A stretch of 64,000 nucleotides of DNA from Lethocerus indicus. Taxonomy: Eukaryota > Arthropoda > Insecta > Hemiptera > Belostomatidae. The DNA lies in NCBI GenBank assembly GCA_019843655.1, contig JACDQD010000103.1:7068001-7132000 (forward strand), written 5' to 3'. The notes under the pieces are model-generated. The model saw only the letters and a list, made by a program, of their open reading frames with translations, made no database searches and had not been told where the DNA came from. Position 1 is the first letter of the stretch; every line of letters starts with the position of its first letter. A program made the position numbers and the translations under genes. Below, one piece after another: positions 26,801 to 41,054 of this stretch.

Positions 26801-29800
26801 AACCATAATGAATATTATATTACCGATTCATCTAGTCGAATGTACTATAAAACATTTAAACAATTTACATATAAATAATGTAAAAAAACAATTTTGGTTT
26901 TCGTGCTGAACTAGCTAGACAGGAATCGCGTGCAAAAAAAGTTCATGAATATTCATTCATTGCCTGGGTTACACGAATTTCGTCGAATGCCGGAAAAGCC
27001 TATCTTATAAACGATCAAGGAATACATAATTTGTTGCATAGTTTCACATTATAGCTCGACAAAACCAAACTTTACTTTAATTATATTTTTGTGTAATTAT
27101 ACTTTAAACAAGTTCCTACAGATTGATTTCCTTCTGTTAGATCCCCAAAGTCAAAAGTAAAAAAGTCAAAAGTTGTAGTCAGTGTGCCAAATAGGAGAAT
27201 CCGATACTACCGAGTTACGTGACCAGATGCTTTTAAAAAGTTTCCCTTGTATAAAAAAAAAAGGATAGTGAGGTAATGTTTTCCGCATGGTTCTTGGGAC
27301 TACAGATCCAGATAGTAAATCATTTCCAAACTCGGGCTGGTCAATTTTCACCATGAAAATGTTTCACTACAGGCCAGGGTTTGTCGTGGAAGTATAAGTA
27401 ATGGTCGAAAATGATTTACTGCAATTCCCAGTGCCGTCTCAAAAATACCAGACCCGGGGATCACTATCTCTAGCCGCCCGGGGCCCGTGACCCTGCGACC
27501 CGGTCTCCTTCGAAAGTCGAAATTCCCAGTTAACTAAAAAAAAGACAGATTCGAGACAAACGGGAGCCTTTCCTGTCAGATAAGCGATTGTACGCCTTAA
27601 CGGCCCTCCGCCCAGAGCCGTACAAGAAAGTGAAATCAGTATTATTCTCCGAATCGTGTGAAAAAATCTAGTCTGATGCTCGCAAAAAACTTCCCGATAC
27701 TAAGAAATTATTGGAGTATTATATTAACTATTAATTTATTAATCGCTCTAGTTATTAAGGCGATGGTAATTACAGGTCTGGGCGGAATGGACCTGAAAAA
27801 CTGCTCACTTATCTTGCCATTACCTCTGCTTATTATTTTAGATCATTTTTGTAATAATTATTTCTTCACTTTCAATTAGTAAGTAATTAGCACGAACGCT
27901 CGCATAATTACAAAATGAAGTAGGTACATTCAACGATTCGATCGCATTAAATTTGAACGAACCCTCACAACATAAATATAGGCGTCCGTGGTAATATTAC
28001 ATACGTCCCTAGAAAGCAGGCACATTTACGAAGTTTTCCATTCGTCAAGAAACTGTCCTTCCTTAATCTGTGAAATCAGCACATCTTAGTCGAATTTTTT
28101 CTCCTTTTTTACTTTCATTACAACTGGTTAGAGGGTTTCCATCGTTCACTTAGTATATTAAACACACACCACTCTGTTGCACTTTTATGAGTAATTTACA
28201 CAGCGCCTTATATTCACATTTCTTAATAATACCGTGCACCGAAAATTCGAATACGACTAGGTAATATTCTAATGAAGTAGTATTGACAAGAACCGATGAC
28301 TTTTTGGAAACAAGATTTAATTTTATTTAAAATTGTCTTATTATGTCCCGATCATATTAATCTTCCTGTACCGGTATTGTACAAGAGGTAAATACAGATT
28401 ATATGGATGGATGTATAAAATTACATAAATTTTCAGCACTCGGTTGGGCAAAGAAAGTTAAAAAAGGGTAACAATACTTCCTATACGCTAGACTAATTTG
28501 AATACAATTTACATAAAACGACCATATACATATTCGGTGGCGCAAAGCCTCCCACCTCGGTTTTGCGAACTCGTAATTTTTCCCAAGAGCGCTTCAACGA
28601 CACGACGGAGAAAGTCATGTTCCGACAACAGATTTTCGTCGCAGATAAAACTCCCCCAGCGGACTCGACAGATGAAAAACACCGCGCGGGTCGTTTCCCA
28701 GACGGGGCAGTAAGGTCCTTTCACTTTAGCCCCAGGAAACAAAAAAAAAAAATAAAATGAAATCCCAAGGAGAGTTTTACACTGAATTAACAGCGCCGAG
28801 GCGGTTCAATTATTCGATAAGAGGCGGACATTTACGCGGCCGCACCCCTACCAGAAGGGCCTTTCTCACGTTTGTCGCCTGCAGTAAGTTTTTATCGTTC
28901 TCAAAATGTTGAAAAGGATCAAGTTTTTCCTTAATGCACGAAGAATGATAGAACAAGACAGAGGCGGGCGGGGTATCAGGCGCTGATAAGTAGGCGCTGA
29001 TAATCCTCATACTTCAACAAAGGGTCGAACGAAAGAGAATTTTAACGAGTCCAAATGCGTGTATCGAAATAATTAATCCGTTTAAATCAATCACTCATAT
29101 GCAATTTTAATAATGTTCCAGGATACCGCGAAATGATTACAAGTAAAAAGGTATTAATTTAATATACTTTCACGACTTAATGAAAATCAGTCATTTCCGG
29201 CAATTCTTAATTCGAAAGATAAGAAAAATCAACGTTTTCTCTTCCATGAATAATTCGGCGGAATTTTACTTAAGGCTATTTGTTTTTTATTTTGCGAAGA
29301 TTATCGATCTTGTTGAGTTTACGTTTTATCCTTCTTGATTAACAACTTAATCTGATTTCCTAGTTACGAAACCTTATTCGAGTTTCCACTTCAGAGGGCC
29401 CTCTATTATCAAAAATCAGTTGCTGCAGAACCACAGTCAAACGTAAACAGAAACGTAATAAATACACCTAAAGAAGGCGAAACGCCGAAACCGGTTTCAA
29501 AATTACATCAAGATTAGCAGATTCTAAGCGGGTGAACAGACTTTTATATTCTGGATTCATAAATCCTTGTTACTGCTAAATTAAACCATTTACATCCTTC
29601 TGTACTAACTCTTAGTTTTACTAATTTAAATCTCTGCCCGTTTTCATATAGATGATCTGGCCATGCCATTATCAGGTAGTTCCCTCGAGTCGCAGAAGCT
29701 CAATATTACGTAAAAGAGGTAAAAAACAATAACTAAATAAGTAATTGGCACGGCCCGACGATTAATAAGAAACGAGAAATGACAGGGACAGGTTTGGCCG

Positions 29801-32800
29801 GTTGTGTATACAGCGATTTAAATACATTTAAAATTTGACGTCGTTTAGTCACGAAGATTGCGCCACTAAGATGTTTGATTACGATTAAATGACGATTGGC
29901 ATACGAAAATGAGTTGTTTTGGGTAGTCTATCAACATTTAAAAAAAAGCAGGCATCCGAATCTGATCTGTCGAGAAATATCCAGACAAATCGTGGCGAAC
30001 GAGTTCAGAAGTTCTAGAAGCTCTTCACTTATCCGTAAACGAAAAATGTATTGCCTGGAGCCCATTCTCTCACACACATGCAAAACAGATTTATCCAAAA
30101 TTCTATCTCTAGTTTGTTTGAGGCTAGTACAACGTTAGCATCTGTCAATCACAGTAAAGAGCATTTGGCGCAAATAAATAATAACGGTCCCAAAGATAAT
30201 AAATAATGATTCTCGTGGGAATCATTCCCTTAGAAAAATTAAATCTAGGAACCAACTGAAACTCTGGATAAAAAATGATCAGCGTTATCAGTATCAGGAA
30301 GATGACTCCCTCTAAATTTCGCTTTCGCAATTTCGATTACTGTAGTTTATAAAGGTCTGTTAAGTTCATAGAAACGCTCATCACGTAGAAGACCAAAATT
30401 TAAGTATGAGTGAGATTAAAGAGTAAAAATACTGAGTTCTAGGAAATTGCGGCTTATGGATAAGGCTATGGTTGATAATAAGAGATGATAATCTTACAAT
30501 TAGCCCCACCCGGGCTGTATAAACCGGGACTAAGGACGCGGAGAGTCGAACACATTTTTCCCTGTCAAAGCCTGTCTATTCAAGAAAGGCGATACAGGAT
30601 ACTCGGGGAAGCGGACTATGGGCTCAAGGCGGCCTCTAAGGCCGGACACAAGGCCGCATCCGCCCGCAAAAAACCAAACATCATCCCCCGTCGCTCACAG
30701 ATCAACCTGCCCCAACAACCTATGCCTTACCTAAAATGAAAGATACCCTCGCCATACTAGTCCCGATATACCGGAAGTATCCAGATATACGTAGTACGTG
30801 ATGCTGCACAGATCCCCACATAACTGACAACACATATTCCAAGGATGCTGAGATGCTATACACATAGGTGGACTGAAGCTAAGTCCAATCGTTAACCTCT
30901 ATTCTGAGCACAAACTCTTCGATTTATTATTCTAGTAATCACTCATCCATCACTAATAATATTAATGTTTATATATGAAATGTTACATTCGACATGAACT
31001 TGAAAAATTCTGCCCGAAATCCTTCCGTAATAATAAAAATGTTACAATCCAGACAAAATTGGTTTAAAAATGTTTGACCTACGCCGAGGGGATGATACCG
31101 CTCGTCACCAATTTAAAATCCGTTATCAGAAATTAGGGTGATATAAAAATGGAGACGTACAGAGGCGCCGGACTGGTTGTGAAACTTAGACTGGCATTAA
31201 ATAGGAGCGGAGAAAAATATGTGCCAGCCGTTTTGTAATAAACTTGCGATTCAAACAGTGCGCATTCAAACAAGAGAATGAGAGTCACGACCTCCCGCAA
31301 CAGTTCTGATCGTGATCGGAGACTCTAATATTGTTCTAATATTGCCGAACGCCGCAACTATTTCTTTTTTCTGGTTTAAGTGCAAGAGAAAAAAGAAAAT
31401 ACAAATATATCCACTTTTTATTCGATGGGAAGTAGGCGATTCTTATTGGGAATTATTATGTTTTGGTGTTCGACGAACAATGGGTAAAATGTATGTTCGT
31501 GGTGATTTTCGGGAATCAAAAATCATAAAATTAATACACAGTTTGCAGTACATAAATGCGCCTTACAAATATTCCAGAAAACATACGAAGCAATAACATA
31601 CTCGAAAATCTAAAATATACAAGTCCCGTTGTCTTGTTACCAGGAGCGTGTGACCAATCTCAAAGGACTACTAATCAGACCATACTAGTCAATATAGCTA
31701 TGATCCTATCTTATTTCTTGCGATGTGAAATAAAAAGTCCGCACCATATAATACTATAAGAAGTACATATTTAAAATTACCTATTGTCGCGTTATCGTAT
31801 GACGGCAGTATCGGAGTAAAATATACTTACGAAGTTATTATACCGCTTATAGTTATTATTGTACTCGGTTCAGGTGTCCCCAGTTAAACATTCGGATGAA
31901 CGCTATTTTCGCAATCGTGCAGAAGAAAACGGCCCAGAAATTGAGAGAGGCGCGGCTCCGGGTCTAGTAATGACAGAGCACCGGCGGCATAACCGGTCGC
32001 GGTTGCGAATTTCAAGGCGGAGGCCTTAAACGCGGCTGCAATTAAAACTCACAATTCGGGTTGTAGCGGTGCACAGGACAACGTGTCCGAGAACGCGGCG
32101 CTAGACCGGCCCGGCGAAAGCCGCAGGCATTTTAGTTATCGAACGCGGGTTCACTTGACCCGGCTCGGTTTGAGGCCACTCCAGATAGATGTATCAGTGT
32201 CCTACTATTACACACTGTGGCCCCCGCGCCACTACAGATGAATAGCCGAGTGTCCGGCACTCCACACGTAAATAACTCGGGCTTTCAAGATTAGCTCTCG
32301 CCAAACATGACTAAAACTGCGAACGAGGGAACTGCAAAGGAGACTGATGAATAGAAATTCGCCTATATTCAATTAGACGGAAAAACTGCGGCGTTGAAAC
32401 TAGTTCAAATTAACTTCGTAGCGCCAGTTATAATAATTTGTTCGTTTTCCAGTATATTATTCTTTTCGAGTGGAACATAATCTTCATTTCCATGTGTTAT
32501 CTACACTGCAATATAAGGGTTCAAAGAGTATCACTCTCGTTCGGTCTGGGGTCAGTTTGGACGTTGCGCCGAACTAATATTTATGATGTAAAAATTAGTG
32601 AAAATTAGACCACTAGTGATGGCTGCTAAAAAATGAGATATTCTTGGATTAAAACGGTGTTTTACCGGCTATTAGAAGGATACAATGACACAATAGTTTC
32701 ACAAAAGTGTCTTAACTGAGGCTTTTCAGCCTCTCGTGAGACCGGCTCGGAGGAGATTTCTATACGGGATTTCAATATGAAAGTAATGTATTCGAGTAAT

Positions 32801-34148
32801 GCTTTAATAATTTCAATGGTCTATTGAAATTTCAGATGATGAGCTTTGCAATATAAAAGTACTCCTGAAGTCCTGGAAATCTACTTGATTGATGTTTCTT
32901 GTTCATTACATGATTCAGACATTCGCCAGATGTAGATACCGCTAAGGATCCTCGATAATCTCAGCGATATTTCAAAAAAGGTAACTTAATTAGAATTCCT
33001 TCAGTTTAATCGTCGCTGCTACAAAAAGTTGTTTGACTCAATTAGAGACCGCACCAAATGAGATCACCATTCGATTCGGATAATCCGATCTCGGTTGGCT
33101 TGCCCGAAGCCTGCGGGCATTGAGAACTTCACCCAGTTTTTCATATAAATAAGGTGGAACTAAACTTTAATGGAACACGGGCTCATTTCACCAATTAGTA
33201 GAACTTTTACAGAAAGACTGACATAAATAAGACGTCATTGAATCAGAATTTACTAACTTCAACTTAAAAATTAAGAGAGTAGGCTTCCGCGATTAAGGTC
33301 TTCCGATGTATCGGTTGGTCTGGTGGTACCGGTACCTTTTACTGCGTAGTAACTGCTTAATATGTTCTGTCCACTCACTTGGGTACACCGGTAAACCGGT
33401 TTCGGTTCCTCGCCGACAGTAGCAGTACGTGTACCGGTTGGTCATGGGGCTATCCTGCTACCGCAGACACGTGAGGATACGAGACTGGTATCTGACCAAA
33501 TATTGAACAATTTCAACTATGTTGAGATCCAAGACGTCGGTTTCTGCAGTTAATTCAAGGTTAAACAGGTCATGAATAAACGCCAGCGTATTTTATAAAA
33601 AGTTTTAAATTGTAAGAGCGAATATAAATTGAAAAATTTCACGGTACGTTACTCGCATAATGACTTGAACGTATGTTGGTGCGAGGATAAGGGCCGGACG
33701 TAGCTCAGAATGTTTTGGCGAAACGCTGTCCCACATAAGAATTTCAGTCGGCCGTTCGATTTCGTAACATTTTATATAGATGTTCGGGACGGAAGGTGTG
33801 TAAAGGCACATGGATCGGTGACGAGTTGCACAATGTAAAAGCGCTCAAAGCAACTATGTCGCCCACACAACTGACACACTTACACACGCGACCACCAGCC
33901 ACTCGGATAACTGTCCTTAACAATGCCGCTTCGTTATGCCGTCCTATCGCTGGCCGCGAACGATATCCGCAGTAACTTTTCTGTGCACACAAAATTCAAA
34001 AACAAAAACACGTGTGCCCACATACCGAATACTTATGCGGAGAAACAGACAAAACTAAGAGTCCACAAAACAGAAAAAAATCAGCAAGAGGAATAAAATA
34101 AAAATTGAATCTCTGGAAGAAAAACATGGAATGATTAAATATAAATAC

Positions 34149-34153
<5 letters not shown>

Positions 34154-34194
<41 letters not shown>
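34154..34194. repeat. (TA)n microsatellite, about 41 bp
   Basis: Uninterrupted TA dinucleotide tract. The small plus-strand frame running through it, with an Ile-Tyr run, is an artefact. Confidence 0.96.
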
Positions 34195-34199
<5 letters not shown>

Positions 34200-37100
34200 C
34201 CAATTCTGACTAAGATTACCTGTTTGCTAATTCATGTAAAAATATGGGAGGAAAAAACATGGCTATCAGAACTATTCTTAACCCTTCTTGCGCTGTTTTA
34301 CGCATTTCCAGGCACAATTAACATAATTGTGTTATGATTTCTTGATTTAAATGTTCTGCTAAAATCTGTGGAGATTGAACTCGGCTACTTGTATCCATTG
34401 AACAGATTTAACAAGTAATGCGGGCCGATAAATGTGACTAATCAGTTCAAACTTTAAAATAGGATCATTATTGACGACATTAAATGAGATGTTTTCGCCT
34501 AAGGATACGGTCAGGTAGGGCTAAATATTTGGGGAACAGGACGCACTAAAGTCTACTATCCGGCTTCCTGTTGGGGTTACAGAGGCGGCGGAAAGGCGCC
34601 GTTGCTGCGGCAGCAATTCAGAAGGCGCAATTTGTTTCTAAACGGTCGGCAGGGCAACAATGGAAGTGGTGAGCGACTCGGCGTCTGCTATTTGTCAAGA
34701 CTTGAATTATAAGGCCAGCTCGGTTTATCAAACGGGATATTAAAACCAGGACAGGACTCAATGGCCGCAAATGGAAACCGTTACGCAGTTATTTCGAGAA
34801 ATATTTTTTCTCGAATTTATCGAAAGTCTACGTTGCGTTAAACATATTTTTGCCACCTTCACCCTCAGTATATTGCGCCAACTCCTGAATAATTGATGTT
34901 TTTCTCGGCGTTAAAATTTTCCAATAAGTTTCTTCCTCACAATTAAAAACTCAATCAATATCGATATTTTATACATTAACGAGTTTTGCTTTAACGAAAC
35001 GATGAGGTTTAGTCCACATGGACACTTCGGTAAGAAGAAGCGAATTCAAGGCTGGACGATGTAACAGGAACCTGTTATAAAATTAATGTTGTAAGATTAT
35101 GTGTGCTGTCTGTACACCGGCCAGCCGAAGGCCTTGTTTTGAGGGACTTTGTTGAAGAAGTAAATTTTTTAAATGTCTTTCTTTCTTCTAAACATTTTTA
35201 CCCGGTGCTATTAGGAACTAAATTAACAAAACATGGATATGTCAATCCGTACGTGCACCTTATTGCCAATGCTTCAATAGAATAATAGCGCGTCATAATA
35301 ATTATACCCATTTCAAATTTTCTCACAGATAATTTACAATCCATAACCGAAAAAGTATTGACCCGTCTAGCGTTAAATGTACAGCCAGCTGATAAAATTC
35401 ACCGCCCTTGGCCTACTTCAAAGTTTCGAATGGTAACCGGGCTCGAGCAAACAATGGGGAACATCTGCATTGCGGTAATAAAGCTGGCCTAAAAAGGTCC
35501 GCAACAATAGAAATAAATTAATTCGGATTTTGAATACAAAATGAATCAAACATCATTTCATGTATTCTTCTAATTTTAGACGCGACAAGACGGATATCGA
35601 ATGTAACAAGTAAAACTTATACAATACGTAATATACGTATATAAATTATGTGGGGAATATTAAGCGAAATAAACTGGATTATGTAACAAAAAATAGCGGG
35701 GAAAAATTCCGGCACAAGAAATATATCGAAACAGGATGTTACAGGGTTTTTAATCACTAGTGTAATTGAGGTGGGTAAAGCCAATTTTCCGAATCGGTTG
35801 TAACGTTTCTGTCCTACTGAGCGAAAATTTAAAATGATTCGGGTTAGCAGGAATACCGGAATGGAAAGGAAGCGACGGTGCAAGGTGCTTTGGACTGTTA
35901 ATGTCGACGAGCAGGATAAGAGGGAGCGTTACTCGGAGGGCTACACTCTACGCGCCGTTTCAAACGCTGCGCTCATTCACCGGTCTTCGCCGCTTATCGC
36001 CCACGTCAATTTTCACTATTTTACCATTCTGAACTTATATTATACCGCGGTGACAGGCACCAAAAGAAAGATAACCCGGACGGGATACTGTTCGTACCCG
36101 GGACCCGGAAATTCGGACGGTGTCCCCCATCAAGATTGTTGCCCGCCGAAGGTACAATGACCGGATGCGGGCTCAGCCGGGCAGCCGTTTCGTGGACACC
36201 GACTAAACGTTAGGTATCGAACGTTGTTTCGGTATTTTGTAGAACTGCATTCTCTAAAAACCGATCGTCGACACTAGCTTCTGGAAAAACATCAATTACG
36301 AGAATGTCACCCCGATTAACTTGGAAGATAATCCTAAGGTGGGAAGAAACATTTTATATAAAACGACACACTTAAAATGGAAAAAATGTACTCCCTTTTA
36401 GTTCTGCCGATTCCTCTAACAATGCCTCGGAAAATACCGAATGAAAGGAAAGCCAACAACCCAAAATTCAACACTGCGTTATTCGGATTCCGTTGAAATA
36501 CTTCGCATTCCAATAGCCAATTAGAAGTTGAAGGAAAGATTCCGAGTACGCCTTGCATTAAAAGAAGCCCTTTTCCAGTAAACCATTCGGTAAATTTCGA
36601 AGTCTGACATCTTGCAATTAACCACACACGAGCGAAAACGAAATGGGAATAGAGACGTCCCAGAAGAGTCGATGCAATACATGTCACACGGGACAACAAA
36701 GAAATGATTTCAATCGTCATTCCCGCAGCGTTCCAAGGAATCTCCCCGGACGTCCGGTTAATTTCAGATAGAAACCCTATTGTATTCACAAGTAAGATTC
36801 TATTCGTCAGATTATGTCCAATTTCGTATTCCTTCGCGAAATTCAAGTATCGTATTCGTTTTTCCGTCGAATACGATGCTAGAATCTTCTACTATAACGA
36901 TCCCCAGGAACAGAACGGACGAGAGAATCGCAGGGAAATTAATTCAGATACAGATATTATATTGTAAGAGACTTTTTTTATTTCTATATTATTTTATTAC
37001 CTTCTGAATTTATTTAAATTCGTCCATTGATTTCCTGAAATACTCTCCCGATTACCGATCTGTCTACGCCTTTTATTCAGATTTATATTTCAGAAGTATC

Positions 37101-38152
37101 GGACGGATATAACCGGCTGTAAGTAGAGTGCACGCATATGGTTTATCCGATGGAAAAGAGGTCTGGCTGTGAGAATCACCCACGCGACAGGTAGCTTTTC
37201 GAGGAGAGCGGCACTCCCAGGGCGGTGCGGACAAACGTCCGCCCGAAAGTTCGTTGACTTCGCGCCTCCTTCGAATCCCGACGATTGGCACCTACGAAGC
37301 CCTTCAACCGTTGCGACGGCTTTAGGCGGCGATTTGATCGATATTTCCGGTGCTCACGGGAATATCGGCACCGGTGAAAAATCCAACTCCGCGGAATCGC
37401 GGTCCACGACCCATCAGTGCGCGTACCCGTTACAATTCGCAAGGCTCTTTTCAGAACATAGTAATCGATAAATAATTCAAGGTAAATTGCGCATTTTGCG
37501 TCGAAACAACGATCCGAAGTGGTGCGGTCGTATGATAGCCATTCAGGGCGAACCGAATTCATTTCCAGACGTCTGACGCGATTAGGACATTAACGTCCGT
37601 CTTTCCTCGCCGCGTTGAAGAAGGCGATATTGGTTCTTCCCCCTTCGTTTATTTCAATACAATGGAGAGATAGGCGCGGGTTAAGTCCTTAAATATTAAC
37701 TAGTCCGAACGGACCGCGGGGGGAATTCATATTGGCAAGTCCCATTGTAAAGGCGGCGCACAGAGTCGCTGGGTCTGCGGACGTCTTACGGAGAGAATAT
37801 ATTTCCCTACCGGTATATAGTAACGCTGGTACGAAGCACGTAACGCGTGGGAAGGGTCAACTCAGAAGCGAGATAACAATACTGAAATAATCGGACAGAA
37901 GAGATTAAAAACAATAGACAATTGTTACGGGGACGAGAAAAATACGTCACCAACTATGGAAGACAAATTAATAATACAAATTAAGCTTTAAATACGAAAT
38001 TTAAACAGTTCCAAAACAAGGTATATATGTTTTAAAGTTATTCTCAGTTGTTCTCAGATGCCGGGCAGGAAAGAAGTCCGAAAGTTCAGAATGTCGGATT
38101 TCACTGGGCTAATCGCTCAATTGTTCTGGCGAGGAAGAGAGATGGAAAAAAG

Positions 38153-38394
38153 GGCAAAATAGAGGTTTACTAGCATTAAAGCGGGACTGGGCTATCGTCC
38201 GGGGGCCGTGGCACAGGAGACAAGGAAATCTAGATATATGTTATTAGGCTGTTCACAGGACCGACATCCGAGGGTTGGTCTTTCAGTCGGGGAATCGCTG
38301 CGGCTGAAAAACCTCTATTATCCGCGAAATGTAAATTTTTTTTTAAAACGGGCAAAATGAAAGGTTTACTCACATTAAAGCGGGACTGGGCTAT
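38153..38394. repeat. Direct repeat pair (43/44 bp) about 198 bp apart
   Basis: Bases 38,153-38,195 and 38,351-38,394 are near-identical, differing at a few positions near the middle; both end in the shared GCGGGACTGGGCTAT. The second copy abuts the G-rich core at 38,395-38,440. This is a local duplication or the two edges of an inserted element. No coding sequence lies between the copies. Confidence 0.85.
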
Positions 38395-38660
38395 TGGGGG
38401 TTGATCCTCCTATGATTGAGGGGGGATGGGGGGGGGGTCACAGGACACAGAATAGAAACACGGGGCGGCGTGACACAACACTGACACAGAACTGGGCAGG
38501 CGGGCAGGCACACTGGGGGGACCGAGAGCGAGAGTGAAAGAAAGTGGTGGGAGAGTAGGGCGATCTCGACGGGCGAGAGGCCGGCCAGCGACTGCCCACC
38601 CTCCCCGCCGCAACAGCCACCAGCACCGCCCCACTCCACCATCTTGGCTCACAGTTTACC
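38395..38660 (-). promoter_or_regulatory. GC-rich island, possible minus-strand promoter or 5' exon
   Basis: This is the most GC-rich segment of the first 40 kb, with G runs on the plus strand at about 38,420-38,438. Read on the minus strand, an ATG at 38,642 sits in a good context (CCAAGATGGTGG, also a YY1-like word) and opens an 83-codon frame to 38,391 that is rich in Pro, Cys, Ser and Gly. TCAGT words resembling the arthropod initiator also occur. No splice-linked continuation is visible and the frame has no recognisable family, so it is called as possible regulatory DNA, not as a gene. Confidence 0.25.
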
Positions 38661-40000
38661 TAATAGACATTTCTACACTTTTTTAATTAATTACTCAGAG
38701 TACGCATTTTTAATCGTTTACAGTTACTCTCGCGGTTTGACAAATTTCGATTAAAGCCATCGTTATCTAGATCTTCAGTCTCCATATGCCGGTTTGGTCT
38801 TTCGCTAGAACGGTTTCGGCAGCTCGCCATCGCGCAGTAGATTCTGAAGTGTTCTTCAGAAGGGGGCGAGCGCCCGAAATCGGTCTAACTTTTCATCGAT
38901 CGGAAATGATTTCCTGCATGTATTTCTCTTGTTTTTAGCGTTCCAACGAGTTGTAGATAAATACCATTTATGCGCTATTAATATTTTAGACTACTATTTC
39001 TGTACCCTTGTGTTCGACTTTTTCCTTTTTTATTTATTGTACAATCTCCTAATGTTCCATTCTCGTCTTACTCCTCATAATAATTTACTCGTTCAAACTT
39101 TTATCCCCCACACGGTGGCTTTAACGCCACTGGCCCAGAGGTCTCGGAAATAATTACAAGTCAAAAAGTGCCATCACTGGGTAATTTATTTTATCGCGAC
39201 AATCGAAGACAAATAAACATACCGTCATTTTACACGTAACTGTAAGGTTGACTATACAATAAATGAAATGTTTTAAAAAACATACAATCGAACTTTACAT
39301 TTACAGGTACAACTGCGGAATTTGTTTTGTCTACCGTTTCTCTCGATAAAGAGCCACCCGGTGGTGGCGTTTCGAAGCGAGGAACATTAACGACTCACTG
39401 AAACTAATGCATACAGGTTGGAAAGGCAAAGAATTGGACAACGGAGAAAATATGAATAAATATAAAACATATAAATAGCGCTAAGAACGTCCGGGATGGA
39501 ATATTTTCAGTTAAAATCGAATACGTGTGAACTTATTACTAATTCCCATTTGTTTGTATAAGACAGTAAAGATTTAGAAAGTGACAGATCCGAGCAAGAA
39601 TCATTATCTCTTCGCCGAAGCGACGCCAATTAGCTCCGCCGCCGTTTGGCATTTATGCCTCTAAGAAAATACGCGAGCTGTATAATTCACACAATGGTAA
39701 GATAATAAAAAGCCGGGCGAATCGATTTAATGATGTCTTTATTTCTCTTCCCGCGAAATCCCAACGCTCGGCCAAATCTAATGGGAGAAATGTAAAATAA
39801 AAAATGTTACAAGAAAGTGTTAAAATAACTGTAATAATAAAAAAATTGAGTATAACATTATATTTCGAATCATTACGATCTACTTTTTGTATTAATTTGA
39901 GTGAAACAGGAGCAGGCATTATGAAACGACTGTGACACTTAGTAAAAAAAATCTTCATTAGCAACAACAAATATAAACGTAATTATGATGGAAAAAATAC

Positions 40001-41054
40001 TAAAAAAAGCCTCGAGTTATAAATTTATATTTTCCTAGGGTGAACACTATAATTATAATAAAAATAAGCACATATGAGGTTTAATTAATTACTCGTCCTG
40101 ATCATAGTGAATTTGATGGGTACCGAATAAAGACTCGGTTTTCAATACAAAAATTTTGGATGGTAAGATACATTGTAAATACGTTTCTATTATTATTATA
40201 CTATTTGGCAAGTATTTATTTTGGACTGTTTATGTATTGATGACTAATTTTAGATATTAAATTACTGATTTAAAATTTTTATTTGGATTCTTAAAAAAGT
40301 TTCTTACTCTACCCATTTATATTGTAAAATGTAACCTTCTCAAATGTAAAGAAATAAATATTGTCTTGGAGTAGAATTAGTAATTCACTAAAAGCAATTC
40401 CAACGTCGGTCTAACCGAATGGCTGACACGAACAGTATGTGGAGGAAACTGCAGAAGGACTGTTTGTAGAATCTAGGTGGCATGGCTGACATTTTTTGAA
40501 CTCCCCACATTTTATTAACACCAGGGCCATTTATCACCAAAAGGGCAAATATCTATAGCGCGCTCCTTCCTTACTGTCACTATAATTTTGTCCCAAGTGT
40601 TATAAGCTTGCAATTTAAAATTTACAAAGGGCGGCAAACTTATATCATTCGCATATGGTGTTTATAACTTATTGCATATCATTCGTAATGAAAGCTTTAC
40701 TCGTTTAATAAAGTGACACATTAAAAGCATAGCATAGCTGAACACATACCGAACATAAGCCTGTAAATTATTTTCTTGTTTATATAACTAAAGTTGAATT
40801 GATTATTATAAGCACGGATACTTTTAAGAGTACTTTATTATTTTTTTTGATAATTTAATCCAATTTGATTTATAACAATTAAATATTAGTTTATGTTAAT
40901 TAATTGTCTGTCCAAGTATTTCGTTCATTGCAGTTGGTCACAACTTTGTTTATAATCAGGCTTCAGGAAGGTAATAGGAAGGTAGTTTGGTTATGTTCTT
41001 TATTTTGTTCCGTTAGTGCTATTTATTGTCTGTAGTTTCTTATAAGCAGCTTAA
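40001..41054. other. AT-rich upstream flank of FRG1
   Basis: AT-rich DNA without coding frames. Composition shifts here from the CpG-richer block on the left to strongly AT-rich DNA on the right. The last 100 to 150 bases before 41,055 must contain the FRG1 5' UTR and promoter, but no TATA box or clear initiator is evident. Confidence 0.5.

Larger units (their letters stand above)
14200..34153. other. Gene-free stretch with scattered GC-rich islands
   Basis: No coding gene is supported over 20 kb. The longest frame (17,997-18,554, plus, 185 codons) lies in a GC-rich patch and is low-complexity and arginine/glutamate-rich. GC-rich patches at about 15.7-16.0, 18.1-18.7, 24.4-24.6, 27.4-27.7 and 31.9-32.3 kb alternate with AT-rich DNA. 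Mononucleotide runs occur at about 20,257 (C) and 23,925 (G). Isolated strong splice-donor matches exist, such as at 22,252, but no coding exon could be built on them. Confidence 0.55.
34195..40000. other. Gene-free stretch; GC-rich islands at 35.8-36.2, 36.9-37.9 and 38.1-38.7 kb
   Basis: Frames of 108 codons (35,834-36,160, plus), 170 codons (36,334-36,846, minus) and 128 codons (37,176-37,562, minus) occur, but they overlap frames on the opposite strand and match no family I recognise. Frames of this size are expected by chance in GC-richer DNA of this total length. The 38.1-38.7 kb island holds a direct repeat pair and a very GC-rich core. Confidence 0.5.

Noticed and set aside
36334..36846. 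170-codon minus-strand frame, hydrophobic in parts, first thought to be a membrane-receptor fragment
   Set aside because: No recognisable receptor motif, regular membrane segments or splice-linked neighbours; it overlaps plus-strand frames in a GC-richer patch, and its length is within chance expectation for 64 kb.
37073..37562. Overlapping frames of 72-128 codons on both strands
   Set aside because: Same reasoning: CpG-rich DNA with few stops, no family resemblance and no splice-linked continuation.
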